Shown here: in pieces, positions 9,718 to 18,700 of the stretch
Layout of the letters: each line of letters starts with the position of its first letter
Numbering within the stretch: the stretch's first letter is position 1
Assembly (NCBI RefSeq): GCF_014534655.1
Contig: NZ_JACVVD010000002.1
Coordinates: forward strand, 496,001 to 560,000
Reading direction: 5' to 3'
DNA from: Paenibacillus sedimenti
Lineage (GTDB): Bacteria > Bacillota > Bacilli > Paenibacillales > NBRC-103111
Length of the DNA stretch: 64,000 nucleotides
Made by a program: the position numbers and the translations under genes
The notes under the pieces: model-generated
Told to the model about the DNA's origin: nothing
Databases searched by the model: none
The model's input: only the letters and a program-made list of their open reading frames with translations

Positions 9718-9981
9718 ATGATGCTAAGTCAAGTATCCGATTATTTGTTCATGGGATCTTTAGTACTGCTCATTATTACTTTTTTTCTTCATGGTGCAGG
9801 GATTCGAGGATTTACAGACACAGGTGCAGGCTCAGGAGCAGCCACAGATTTGAACATGGAACACGAGCACCAAAAGTTAATGCAAAGACAGGATTCGTTG
9901 TTAAGCAGAATGATCAGATCTTATTTCTTTTGGATTGCAATCGCGGGTATTCTGGTCTCGGTGGTTTTGTCAAAACTATGA
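9718..9981 (+). CDS. Small two-helix membrane protein, function unknown
   Basis: The 87-residue product has two predicted membrane helices, residues about 10-27 (LFMGSLVLLIITFFLHG) and 68-86 (YFFWIAIAGILVSVVL), joined by a hydrophilic loop with a Gly-rich stretch and a basic/acidic helix. The family was not recognised. GAGAGGAGTG lies upstream of ATGATG at 9718. Its stop overlaps the ATG of the VanW gene (ATGA), so the two are translationally coupled and may act together at the membrane. Confidence 0.75.
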   Translation: MMLSQVSDYLFMGSLVLLIITFFLHGAGIRGFTDTGAGSGAATDLNMEHEHQKLMQRQDSLLSRMIRSYFFWIAIAGILVSVVLSKL

Positions 9982-10805
9982 AAAACTCCCTTAAACCGAT
10001 CCGTCGAAGCAAAGCAAGAATCTATTTTGGCAAAAAAGCATTTCGCCTCAAACGTTACCTTGCTTGGTATTTAGACGGGAAAACATATGCCACAATCAAG
10101 CAAAAAGAGATACTTCCCTATACGGTTTTCACACACCAAACGCCGCTGCTCAGAAAGCTTAGAGACGTAGATATGTGGCTGCAGCATAACAAAGTCATCA
10201 ACCTCCGAATCGCGTCCAAACAGTTAAACGGGATCGTGATTTACCCCGGAGAAACATTTTCGTACTGGCGCTTAATCGGCAACACGACAAGAAGAAAGGG
10301 CTATGTAGACGGTATGGTTCTTTTCCATGGGCAAGTGCAGACCGGAGTCGGGGGAGGGTTGTGCCAGCTTTCCAACCTCATCTATTGGATGACGCTGCAT
10401 TCCCCTTTAACCGTCACGGAACGGTATCGGCACAGCTACGACGTGTTTCCTGATTCGGGTAGGAGCCAACCGTTTGGAAGCGGGGCGACATGCTTTTATA
10501 ATTATTTGGATTTGCAAATCCGCAACGATACGGATGTGCGATATCAGCTCATTGTCCGTGTAACGGATACTCATTTGGTAGGGGAGTGGCGAGCAGAAGT
10601 ACCTCCTTTTCACACATACGAAATCTATGAGAAAAAGCATGCGATCACCCGCGAATTCTGGGGTGGTTATGTGCGGCATAACGTCATTCATCGCAGGGTG
10701 TTTAACCGGGAGAAGGAGCTTGTCGATGATGAATGGGTGACCGAGAATCACGCGATTATGATGTATGAGCCTCTCTTGCCGCAAGGAACGACGACAGAAA
10801 CTTAA
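9978..10805 (+). CDS. VanW family protein
   Basis: This 275-residue protein carries the VanW core: GETFSYWRLIGNTTRRKGYVD around residue 90, then the hallmark GVGGGLCQLSNLIYW and a C-terminal beta-rich part. VanW is named after a gene of vanB clusters but is common in Firmicutes without resistance genes; its biochemical role is unknown, a peptidoglycan link being suspected. No vanA/vanH/vanX-like neighbours are here, so resistance should not be inferred. No signal peptide is evident. The ATG at 9978 overlaps the preceding stop; longer versions starting at 9714 would run through the upstream gene in another frame and are rejected. Confidence 0.85.
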   Translation: MKNSLKPIRRSKARIYFGKKAFRLKRYLAWYLDGKTYATIKQKEILPYTVFTHQTPLLRKLRDVDMWLQHNKVINLRIASKQLNGIVIYPGETFSYWRLIGNTTRRKGYVDGMVLFHGQVQTGVGGGLCQLSNLIYWMTLHSPLTVTERYRHSYDVFPDSGRSQPFGSGATCFYNYLDLQIRNDTDVRYQLIVRVTDTHLVGEWRAEVPPFHTYEIYEKKHAITREFWGGYVRHNVIHRRVFNREKELVDDEWVTENHAIMMYEPLLPQGTTTET

Positions 10806-10866
10806 TCGGAAAATATAGCTTCGAGGGCTTATAGGCGCCACCTATAGAAGTGATAGCTTTTATATC

Positions 10867-10947
10867 TTAGTGAGATGCCCTTTATGTGATACAATAAGGT
10901 CAGCAAATAACTATAGCAAAAAAGGAGACTTTGAGCTCCGCTCAAAG
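10867..10947 (+). promoter_or_regulatory. Promoter and leader hairpin of leuB
   Basis: An extended -10 (TGA-TACAAT, 10887-10895) has a weak TTAGTG at 10867-10872, 17 bases upstream. In the leader CTTTGAGC (10929-10936) and GCTCAAAG (10940-10947) form an 8-bp hairpin about 20 bases before the ribosome binding site. Upstream, TATAGG/CCTATA (10830-10846) is a further small dyad. No T-box sequence is present. Confidence 0.5.
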
Positions 10948-10975
10948 ATCCCTATATTAGGAGTGAATAAGAGTC

Positions 10976-12055
10976 ATGGCAGATGTGAAAAAAATTGCTG
11001 TAATCGCTGGGGACGGAATCGGTCCGGAAGTCGTTGCAGAAGCGGAAAAAGTATTGAAACGCACCGAGGAATTGTTCGGTTATCAATTTGAAACGGAGCA
11101 TGCCTTGTTCGGAGGTATTGCGATTGATGAGAAAGGTACTCCGCTTCCGGAAGAAACGCTGAAAGTATGCCAATCGGCAGATGCTGTTCTCCTTGGAGCG
11201 GTAGGCGGACCGAAATGGGACAACAATCCGAAGGAGTTGCGTCCTGAGACAGGTCTCCTCGGTATTCGTAAAGCGCTGGGACTGTTCTCGAACATTCGTC
11301 CGGCTGTTATTTTCGACTGCTTGAAAGAAGCTTCCACACTGAAGCCTGAAGTTCTGGAAGGCACAGATTTGATCGTTGTTCGCGAGCTGACCGGCGGTAT
11401 CTACTTCGGTGAGAAATTCCGTCGCGAAGGCGCTAACGGTCAAGAAGCGGTTGATACTTGCGTCTACAACGTGACAGAAGTTGAGCGTATCGCTCGCCAA
11501 GCGTTCGAAATCGCCCAAACGCGCCGCAAGAAACTGGCTTCCGTTGACAAAGCGAACGTTCTGGAAACATCCCGTCTCTGGCGCGAAACCGTTATCCGTG
11601 TATCTGCGGATTACCCGGATGTTGAGCTGGAGCACGTGCTTGTAGACAACTGCGCAATGCAGCTGCTGCGTCGTCCGTCCAGCTTCGACGTCATCGTCAC
11701 CGAGAACATGTTCGGTGACATTCTGAGTGACGAAGCTGCAATGCTGACAGGTTCCATCGGCATGCTGTCCTCCGCATCTCTGGGTGAAGGCAGCTTCGGC
11801 TTGTACGAGCCGGTACACGGTTCTGCGCCTGACATCGCAGGACAAGGCGTTGCGAATCCGATCGCAACGATCCTGTCGGTTGCCCTCATGTTCCGTCTCA
11901 CATTCGGCTACCACGACGCAGCCGATTCCATCGAGCGCGCCGTGAAAGAAGTGCTGGATGCGGGCAACCGCACCGGCGACATCGCTGTCGATAAGAGCAA
12001 AGCCATCGGCACTGTCGCGATGGGTGAACTGATCGTCAACGCTATGCGTAAATAA
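10976..12055 (+). CDS. leuB: 3-Isopropylmalate dehydrogenase
   Basis: It oxidises and decarboxylates 3-isopropylmalate to 2-oxoisocaproate with NAD+, the third step of leucine synthesis. Isocitrate/isopropylmalate dehydrogenase motifs are present: GDGIGPEVV at residue 13, [19 protein letters not shown], and the metal/NAD signature [13 protein letters not shown] and [14 protein letters not shown]. Length 359 is typical. TTAGGAGTGAA precedes the ATG. It is separated from leuA by three genes and has its own promoter; leuC and leuD are not in the window. Confidence 0.97.
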   Translation: MADVKKIAVIAGDGIGPEVVAEAEKVLKRTEELFGYQFETEHALFGGIAIDEKGTPLPEETLKVCQSADAVLLGAVGGPKWDNNPKELRPETGLLGIRKALGLFSNIRPAVIFDCLKEASTLKPEVLEGTDLIVVRELTGGIYFGEKFRREGANGQEAVDTCVYNVTEVERIARQAFEIAQTRRKKLASVDKANVLETSRLWRETVIRVSADYPDVELEHVLVDNCAMQLLRRPSSFDVIVTENMFGDILSDEAAMLTGSIGMLSSASLGEGSFGLYEPVHGSAPDIAGQGVANPIATILSVALMFRLTFGYHDAADSIERAVKEVLDAGNRTGDIAVDKSKAIGTVAMGELIVNAMRK

Positions 12056-12060
12056 TAAAA

Positions 12061-12110
12061 AAAGAGCTTACCGGCTGATGCAGTTGCATGCAGTTGGTGG
12101 GCTCTTTTTA
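12061..12110 (+). terminator. Rho-independent terminator after leuB
   Basis: AAAGAGCTTACC (12061-12072) pairs with GGTGGGCTCTTT (12096-12107), followed by TT and a short U-run (GCTCTTTTTA). Confidence 0.85.
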
Positions 12111-12153
12111 TGCCGGAAATGACCAGAAATGGGCTTGTTCATCATATTTTCAT

Positions 12154-12220
12154 TTATAATAATAATTATTAATTGATATACGATCTAATTATTGACTTTC
12201 AACTAGGCGGATGATACCAT
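12154..12220 (+). promoter_or_regulatory. Promoter and PerR/Fur-like box of the peroxiredoxin gene
   Basis: TTGACT (12192-12197) and TACCAT (12215-12220, with an upstream TG two bases before) are 17 bases apart. Thirty bases upstream, TTATAATAATAATTATTAA (12154-12172) contains a perfect TAATAATTATTA palindrome and resembles the TTATAATNATTATAA consensus of PerR, with mismatches in the right half. The promoter is well supported; the box is a candidate only. Confidence 0.55.
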
Positions 12221-12259
12221 TTTATACGAAGAAGATAGATTTGAGGAGGAGTCATACAA

Positions 12260-12808
12260 ATGGCAGAACGTTTAGTTGGTAAACAAGCTCCAGATTTCAC
12301 AATGGAGACAGCTTTAGGTGACGGTACAGGATTTGGCAAAGCTTCTTTGTCCGATTACAAAGGAAAATGGTTAGTATTATTCTTCTACCCATTGGATTTC
12401 ACATTCGTATGTCCGACAGAAATCACTGCTTTGAGCCATGCTGCTAGCCAGTTCAAAGAGCTGGACACAGAGATCCTCGGTGTTTCCATCGACAGCATCC
12501 ATACGCACAAAGCTTGGATCAATACGCCAATCAATGACAACGGTCTTGGCAAGTTGGAATTCCCGCTTGCTGCAGACATCACGAAATCCGTAGCTCGCGA
12601 CTACGGCGTTCTGATCGAAGAAGAAGGTATCGCGCTTCGCGGTCTGTTCATCATCGATCCGGAAGGCGAACTGAAATACGAAGTTGTGAACCACAACGAC
12701 GTAGGCCGCAGCGTTGAAGAAACACTTCGCGTGCTTCAAGCGCTTCAATCCGGCGGATTGTGCCCAATGAACTGGAAACCAGGCGATAAAAACCTGGTTG
12801 TAAAATAA
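12260..12808 (+). CDS. ykuU: 2-Cys peroxiredoxin, YkuU-like
   Basis: It reduces hydrogen peroxide and organic peroxides with thiol donors in the cytoplasm. The AhpC/TSA fold is complete: APDFTMET near the start, the peroxidatic Cys in DFTFVCPTEITALS (about residue 50) and the resolving Cys near the C-terminus in GGLCPMNWKPG (about residue 169), so it is a typical 2-Cys enzyme. The sequence resembles B. subtilis YkuU closely (MAERxVGKQAP, IHTHKAWINT). GAGGAGGAGT precedes the ATG at 12260. It is followed by its own terminator, then by a GcvH-like gene. No ahpF-type reductase is adjacent. Confidence 0.93.
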   Translation: MAERLVGKQAPDFTMETALGDGTGFGKASLSDYKGKWLVLFFYPLDFTFVCPTEITALSHAASQFKELDTEILGVSIDSIHTHKAWINTPINDNGLGKLEFPLAADITKSVARDYGVLIEEEGIALRGLFIIDPEGELKYEVVNHNDVGRSVEETLRVLQALQSGGLCPMNWKPGDKNLVVK

Positions 12809-12827
12809 GTTAGATATGTAGATGATG

Positions 12828-12873
12828 AAGCTCCTCTTGCTGGCATGCGAATGCGGGCGGAGGAGCTTTTTCT
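12828..12873 (+). terminator. Terminator after the peroxiredoxin gene
   Basis: AAGCTCCTC (12828-12836) pairs with GAGGAGCTT (12860-12868), followed by TTTTC. A GGCATGCGAATGC-type sequence fills the loop. Confidence 0.85.
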
Positions 12874-12892
12874 CAGTTGGAGGAAAGCGAAC

Positions 12893-13279
12893 GTGTCGGT
12901 ACCCGCACAATTAAAGTATACAAGGACTCACTTCTGGATTCGGCTGGAAGGAGATCAGGCAGTTATTGGGTTGACGGAGCATGGCATTGCCGAGCTGGGG
13001 ATGATTCTTTTTATTGACCTGCCGGAACGCAATGCAGTTGTTAAGCAAGGCGATTTTATAGGCTCAGTGGAAACAGTGGCCGACGATGAACACGACTTAC
13101 TCGCGCCTTTATCCGGCAAAGTGACGGCCGTGAATATGCTGTTAGAGAAGGCAACGCTGCTGCTGCACGAATCGACCTATGACAAAGGATGGCTCTTTAC
13201 CATACATTGGAATGACGAATTAGAACTTGAGAAGCTGTGGGATGCTAAAGCGTACACGGAGGAATTTCAGCTGGAGTAG
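12893..13279 (+). CDS. GcvH-like protein lacking the lipoyl-lysine
   Basis: The 128-residue product aligns along its length with glycine cleavage H protein, including the true GcvH encoded at 48748: YTRTHFWI for YTKEHEWV, IGLTEHGIAELG, and SGKVTAVN. In real H proteins the lipoylated Lys sits in SVESVKTVSDIFSP; here that stretch reads SVETVADDEHDLLAP, without any Lys. It therefore should not carry lipoate and cannot shuttle aminomethyl groups in the usual way. The start is GTG 12893, with TTGGAGGAAA 7-9 bases upstream; an earlier ATG (12845) lies inside the terminator stem of the previous gene. No other glycine cleavage gene is nearby. A scaffold, regulatory or sensing role is possible but unknown. 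Confidence 0.85.
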   Translation: MSVPAQLKYTRTHFWIRLEGDQAVIGLTEHGIAELGMILFIDLPERNAVVKQGDFIGSVETVADDEHDLLAPLSGKVTAVNMLLEKATLLLHESTYDKGWLFTIHWNDELELEKLWDAKAYTEEFQLE

Positions 13280-13302
13280 GAGCAGATGGTGTGAAAAAAT
13301 AT

Positions 13303-13341
13303 GAACGCTAGCCCCTTAGATGGGGATTTGCGTTTTTTTTT
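13303..13341 (+). terminator. Terminator after the GcvH-like gene
   Basis: AACGC-tag-CCCC (13303-13314) and GGGG-attt-GCGTT (13322-13334) form the stem, followed by nine T residues. Confidence 0.75.
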
Positions 13342-13374
13342 GCTTTTCTGGATTTACTTGGATTTAATAAATGA

Positions 13375-13536
13375 AATGGGTGGAAGGTTTTTCCGCTGAT
13401 GCTCCTTATCAAAGGCTTTGGTTTGCTGCATTTCGCAAGCACGGACGTTCCTTTCGGCGCGTATGTCTTGTTATTGGTCTCCGTGCTGTTCAGCCTGCTG
13501 CTCTGGCGCAGAGCGTTTAAGGGAAAAAAAGCATGA
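13375..13536 (+). pseudogene. C-terminal remnant of a membrane protein
   Basis: A frame open from 13375 encodes about 53 residues ending in a clear membrane helix and a basic tail (FGAYVLLLVSVLFSLLLW then RRAFKGKKA). The first ATG is at 13399, without a ribosome binding site, and the frame is closed by a stop just upstream. It looks like the end of a transporter-type gene whose front has been lost. The family is not recognised. It could also be a short real protein. Confidence 0.4.
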
Positions 13537-13537
13537 C

Positions 13538-13573
13538 AAAAGCCGCTCCCCCCTTTATCCGGAGAGCGGCTTT
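13538..13573 (-). terminator. Hairpin at the end of the GH15 gene
   Basis: AAAGCCGCTC (13538-13547) pairs with GAGCGGCTTT (13564-13573). It lies just after the minus-strand stop at 13584 and has short T-tracts on both sides. Confidence 0.75.
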
Positions 13574-13583
13574 GAGCCTGCAG

Positions 13584-15548
13584 CTATTTTTTGACAAGCT
13601 GCTTGTATTTGTTCAAGTACTTCACGACAGTGAGCACATAGGTGGCATGTGACCAAGTGAGCGGAGCGACAGAAACGGGATCTCCCGAAAACGGATCCAG
13701 CTGCTCGGGCAGAACGCCGCTTTCCATCGCGTGCTTGACGACCCACTCCAGCGTCTTGCGCGGAGATTCGAGATCGGCGAGCGATTTGGCGCATTCAATT
13801 TCCCACTCGGCAATCCAGAGTGTACAGATGATCCAGGGATTACCTGGAACGTTGTCGATATCGGTGGAGCGCTGAAAGTAATAGTCGTGATGATAGCGGG
13901 CGGAACCTCCGACTTCGGTTTTGATCGTGAGACCGGCTTTATTGGCTTTCATCGTACGTACGACACGGTCGTCGTCAGCAGGCAGAACCCCAAATTCGAA
14001 AATGCCATAAACGGAGCTTTCGAGTGTATAATCCTTGATCCATTCGCCGTCTTCCATATACAATCCGCGAACGAAACGGCCCTCATTCTCATCCCACAAA
14101 TGCTTGAGGATGCCGGACTTAATTTTCTCCGCCGTATGCTTGTATCGATTAGCACGTTCCTCATCGCCGAACAAATTGCTGAAATCGGATGCGGCTATGA
14201 GACCGCCGTAAACGGCAGAAGCCGTAAAGGTATAGATCCCGTAGCGCTCTTCCCACAGGTCGTAGCTTGGCTTCGGCAAGTTAAGCTCCTGGTCGATGTA
14301 AGTGGACATGAACCTGGCCGCTCTGCGAATCAAATTGCGGTAGAGGGACTGTGCGAATTCAAGGCTGCCATGCTTTTGGAAATCTTGCCAGAGCGCGAAC
14401 AGCACGAGGGCGGTTTCGTCCTCTTGAATCGGCAGCTGAACGCGTCCGGAATGAACATAAGGATGCCAGCTGGAGCCGACGGTGCCGTCCGGATTGTATT
14501 TATGATGCAGGTAACCTTCAGGCGACAGCACGTTCGCGCAGAAATTGAAGAACGGAATGATCATGCCTTGATAGCCGGCCATGGACATGGAGTAAGCGAT
14601 TAGTGCGCCGTCTCTCGGCCACATATAACTGTAATGGTCGCGATTGCTTTGCATAATATCCGAATCGTTGGCGGCAATAATCGCGCCGTTCACGTCGGTT
14701 TGCGTTCGGACGATCAGGAGGCTTTGTTTGAAAAGCCGCTGTACCTCTGCCGGCAAATCGCAGTAGTCGCGTTCGGATTTATTCGCCCATCGCTGCCAGT
14801 AAATCGTTACGCGGTCAAGCAGCTTGCCGGGATGGCTGTCTTTCACATACGTATCCAGCTTTTTGACTTCTTCGAGCGTTTTCCCCGCAGTCATCCAATA
14901 GTACAGCGTCTGGCTGGTATCCGGGGGTACGAAGAGACGGAAAGAAATGGTGCTGTCGACGGAGCCTTGCGCAATCGCATTGCCCATCAGATGCCCGTCC
15001 TCGGCATCACGCCAAGTACCCTCGGCATTGTAGAATCTTTTGACTCCGGTAGAGTATTGATAAATTCCTTCTGTTCCCGTGCTGCCGTTGAACATGAAAT
15101 ATCGGTCTTTCTTATAATGGAAAACCGTATTCGTAGCAGGATAATAAGCGGCCGTATCCCCAACCTCTGTCTCGTTAATGAGCAGATCCTGGTTAAAGAA
15201 CATGCGTACTTCGCGTACTGTGTTTTTGTGATTCGTAATTTGAATGCGTTTCAAGTAAATATCCTCGCGCTGATGCACGCCATCATTCATGAGGAGGGTG
15301 ATGCCAAGACCGGGATGCGTAGCGGTTACTTCGGTGACAAGAGAGTCTTCCACATAGGCTAACTTAAACTGCCACTCGGGGTCGTTGAGCCATACGAAGG
15401 CGCCATCCACCCATATGCCTACACGGCACTGATAGCCGCCGATATGGTTGAGCTGGCCTACGAAGGGATAATACAGATCTCGCATGTACGAATGCTGATC
15501 GAGGTTAATAAGAAATTTTCCGTTTCCGATGACCAGATGTCTAGGCAA
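13584..15548 (-). CDS. GH15 glucoamylase-like glycoside hydrolase
   Basis: The 654-residue protein matches bacterial GH15: an N-terminal beta-sandwich domain (1-270, beginning RHLVIGNGKFLINLD) and an (alpha/alpha)6 barrel (about 275-654). The general acid lies in YDLWEERYGIYTF (Glu 433/434) and the base in LPEQLDPFSGDP (Glu 615), with the closing PLTWSHA motif. WPRDGALIAYSM is the conserved substrate-site segment. There is no signal peptide, so it acts in the cytoplasm on alpha-1,4 (and perhaps 1,6) glucans, releasing glucose. The start is TTG 15548 with GGGGAAGTGA upstream; no in-frame ATG fits better. It lies downstream of the GH57-GT4/DUF4912 genes on the same strand after a 221-base gap, suggesting turnover of the polymer those genes make. 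Confidence 0.88.
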   Translation of the reverse strand: MPRHLVIGNGKFLINLDQHSYMRDLYYPFVGQLNHIGGYQCRVGIWVDGAFVWLNDPEWQFKLAYVEDSLVTEVTATHPGLGITLLMNDGVHQREDIYLKRIQITNHKNTVREVRMFFNQDLLINETEVGDTAAYYPATNTVFHYKKDRYFMFNGSTGTEGIYQYSTGVKRFYNAEGTWRDAEDGHLMGNAIAQGSVDSTISFRLFVPPDTSQTLYYWMTAGKTLEEVKKLDTYVKDSHPGKLLDRVTIYWQRWANKSERDYCDLPAEVQRLFKQSLLIVRTQTDVNGAIIAANDSDIMQSNRDHYSYMWPRDGALIAYSMSMAGYQGMIIPFFNFCANVLSPEGYLHHKYNPDGTVGSSWHPYVHSGRVQLPIQEDETALVLFALWQDFQKHGSLEFAQSLYRNLIRRAARFMSTYIDQELNLPKPSYDLWEERYGIYTFTASAVYGGLIAASDFSNLFGDEERANRYKHTAEKIKSGILKHLWDENEGRFVRGLYMEDGEWIKDYTLESSVYGIFEFGVLPADDDRVVRTMKANKAGLTIKTEVGGSARYHHDYYFQRSTDIDNVPGNPWIICTLWIAEWEIECAKSLADLESPRKTLEWVVKHAMESGVLPEQLDPFSGDPVSVAPLTWSHATYVLTVVKYLNKYKQLVKK

Positions 15549-15769
15549 AAAATCACTTCCCCACTCTTTGTTTGTTTCGCGACTCAGAACCCGTTACACG
15601 GGTATCCATAGAAGATCGCGTCTCTAGTATGGCTTTTGATCGTACAGAATCAGCACAGGGCTTGCCACTAGGTTACCTAATTATTACCAAGGAATCAATG
15701 ATTCTTTGAAAAAATTCTGAAAATATAATCTGGGTGCGCTTACAGTTTGATAGAGTTTCACATATTTTT
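15549..15769 (-). other. Intergenic region upstream of the GH15 gene
   Basis: No gene is present. The region contains several small dyads: ACCCG-ttaca-CGGGT (15589-15603), GAATCA-a-TGATTC (15692-15704) and TAGGT-t-ACCTA near 15670. One of these may be an operator of the GH15 gene. No clear -35/-10 pair could be assigned on the minus strand. Confidence 0.4.
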
Positions 15770-18700
15770 TCAGTATTTCCCCGTCTTGGAGGAATATACC
15801 TGAACTTGGCGCAAATCAAAGACTAATCGATAGTAAACCTCTGCTGTGGAAGTGCCGATTTCCTGCCAGTCATAAGTAGTTCGAATCTTGGCAAGTGCTG
15901 CATCTGCCAATCGCAGGGCTAATTCAGGTTGTTCCAAACAGGCTGCGATCTCCCATGCGAGGGCGCTTACATCACCGGCCGGAACCCTTCTGCCGTCAAT
16001 TCCATTCGCTATTATTTCTGCAAGCCCCCCAACATCTGAGACGATAAGGGGAGTGCGACTCGCCATTGCCTCTAAAGCGACAAGACCAAATGGTTCGTAA
16101 AGACTTGGAATGACACAGAGTTCCGCGGCATCCAGCAGCAATTGTTTGTCGCTGTCATCCAGAAAACCGGTAAAATAGACGCGATTACCGAGGCCGGCTG
16201 CCAACATTTGAAGTGATTCCTGCGCAGGTCCTGTTCCGGCAATGATGAGCTTCGCTTGGGGGAATCGTTTGAGCACGAGCCGCATTGCGGAGATGAGCAG
16301 ATGTACCCCTTTTTCATGGACAAGACGCCCTAGGAAGCAAATGATACGATCTTCTACGCCTGCATCTTGCAGAGCCGTAGAAAGGAGCGGGTTAACGGTC
16401 TGTACGTAAGGCTCCGGTTTACGATAAGGCAGTACGCCATTGGGAATACGGCTTACTTTGTCTGCCGGCAATGCAAAGAGCTGAAGCACTTCCTCAAGCA
16501 TGAATTGACTGCAAGCGATGACACGATCGGCTTCCGTGGTCAGCTTGGCTTCGAGGTGATGAATTCTTTGCCCTATATCCGATTCGGGCTTCCCTTGATT
16601 ACGGCCAAATTCGGTGGCATGAATCGTTGCGACGAGCGGGAGTCCAAGCAGCTGTTTGCTCTCTTTGGCAGCGTAATAGACAAGCCAATCATGGGCATGA
16701 ATCACATGAAACGTAACGTTTTGCTGAGACAGGCGTTGGATCGTATCGGTGAAGGCCAAGTTCATTTGGAAGACCCAATCCAAGAAGCCGATCGGCTGAA
16801 TGGATTGAAGAACCTGAACGCGATGAACGTGTACGCCTTCGGACAGCTCGTATTCGGGACAATCGGGCGCATGGCATGTAATGACATGGACCGTATGTCC
16901 GGAAGCGGCAAGTTGCTTGGACAAATCGCACACGGCCCTGGCAAGTCCGCCGATGATCCGGGGGGGATATTCCCAGGCAAGCATCAAAATACGCAGCGGC
17001 ATGCCACTCGCAGCAAGTGAAGTTGCGTACCTTAAAACAGTCATTGAATCAAGATATGAAAATCGATCGGAGCGTGTCACAGCTAGCTGTACGCTTTCAT
17101 CGAAATGATTGAACAGCTGATAGCTAAGCAAAGGGAGAAACGGAGTTTGTTGCTCCAAACGTTTAAGCAAGTCGGGGAATGTCCCCTCCGTATGGATGCT
17201 CGGAATATCTTCGAACCCGTCCAGCAATAGATGGAGTTGCTCCAAATGCGTTCTGATTCGACGGGACGCGTAATCAGTGACCGTTCCCGCATCGAGGATG
17301 AACGTCCAGTCGCTGCTTTGCGCCAGCATGAGCTCTCTCGCGGCTTGGTTCAATGCACGCTGCTGCAGCGAAGTGAGCGCGGAGGGGTCCGGGTGCTTCC
17401 GCGCGATCCGCAGCATCCGGTCCTCCGCAGCATGCAGCTGCGGATGCACCCACTGGCTGTGCGGCTGCAGCCAGACTTCGGCATAGCCGCCGCGGCCCCA
17501 GCTGGACACGGGAAGCTCCGCTTCCGTGGTCGGCGCATGGGCGGCGGCGTAGGCGCCTAACGTAGTCGTCGATACGACTACGTCCGGGTTATCGCTGCGC
17601 GCGGCATCGAGCCCGCGCAGCACGGCTTCCAGCCACTGGGGGCCTTCGTACCACCAGTGGCCGAACAGCTCGGCATCGTAGGGGCATACGATGACCGGCG
17701 GCTCTGCCGGCCGCGGCGTGCCCGCGGCCGCGGACTGCGCCTCGCCTTCGCGGGCGAGGCTGCGAAGCTGCGCCACCCGGGCGGCGATGAAATGCTCAGC
17801 ATGATGCTGAGCTTTGTGCGCCGCGCGCGCCGGGTGGTAGGGCGCTTTGGCGCCACCGGCGGCCGGGCCGGTGACGCGGTGGTACTTCAAGCCCGTATGA
17901 ATCCGCTGCCCGTCCGGCAGCACATAGGGCTTGATGTAATCCCACTCGGCCGGATCCTCATGGCCGAGGTCAAAGCCGATATCGCGATAGTATTCGCGAT
18001 AGTCGGCATCGCTCGGGTACCCCGACGCGGCGCTCCATACCTGGGCGCCGGCTTCGGGGTCCCGAGCGAAGGCGCAGGCGCCGCCCCGCGTACGCAGGGG
18101 CGCGCCCGCCCGGGCCTTCGCCTGCGGCGTCGTCATCGCCTGCGCGTGCGCATGGGCATCGACGACGAAGTGGCGAAGGCCGAGAGCCTGCAGGTGGGGC
18201 TCCACCGCAGGCGTGTAGCCGCACTCCGGCAGCCAGATGCCTGCCGGGTCTGCCCCAAAATGCCGCCGGAACTCGACCACGGCGGCCTCGAGCTGCGCGC
18301 GCAGCGCGGCGTCGTTCTTGACCAGGGGCAAGAACGCATGCGTCGCGGCGCACGTGATCAATTCCACGCAGCCGGTGTCCCGCAGGCTGCGGAAATTCCC
18401 GATGAGATCGCCGCCCAGGCGATCGTAGAGCTCGGCCAGCCGACGGTAACGGTCGGCATAATGAATGGCAGTCGGGGCGAATTCCGGGTCGCCCCAAAGA
18501 CGAAAAACCTCACGCTGAGCCAGCTCGCGTAATGATGCCAATTGCTTCCTCAGCCTCTGCTGCAGCAGCGGATCCGCCAGCATCGCGAGCAAAGGAGGGG
18601 AGAGGGATAGCGTAAGGCGGAAACGTATACCGTCTTTGAGGAGCCGGTCAAGCATGTCGATTAAGGGGAGATAGCTGTCGACGACCGCTTCGAAGAACCA

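Noticed and set aside
9714..9977. Long VanW frame starting at 9714
   Set aside because: It runs in a second frame through the complete small membrane protein gene; VanW similarity begins only after 9978.
9978..10805. Vancomycin resistance
   Set aside because: VanW alone, without ligase, dehydrogenase or dipeptidase genes, does not indicate resistance.
10929..10947. A second T-box or attenuator before leuB
   Set aside because: Only a short hairpin without T-box sequence or U-tract.
12845..12892. Upstream ATG for the GcvH-like gene
   Set aside because: It lies inside the terminator of the peroxiredoxin gene; the GTG at 12893 has the ribosome binding site.
13731..14603. 290-codon plus-strand frame opposite the GH15 gene
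   Set aside because: Antisense shadow of a clear GH15 enzyme.
17657..18532. 291-codon plus-strand frame opposite GH57-GT4 copy 1
   Set aside because: Lies in the extreme GC island, where stops are rare on both strands; no motifs.
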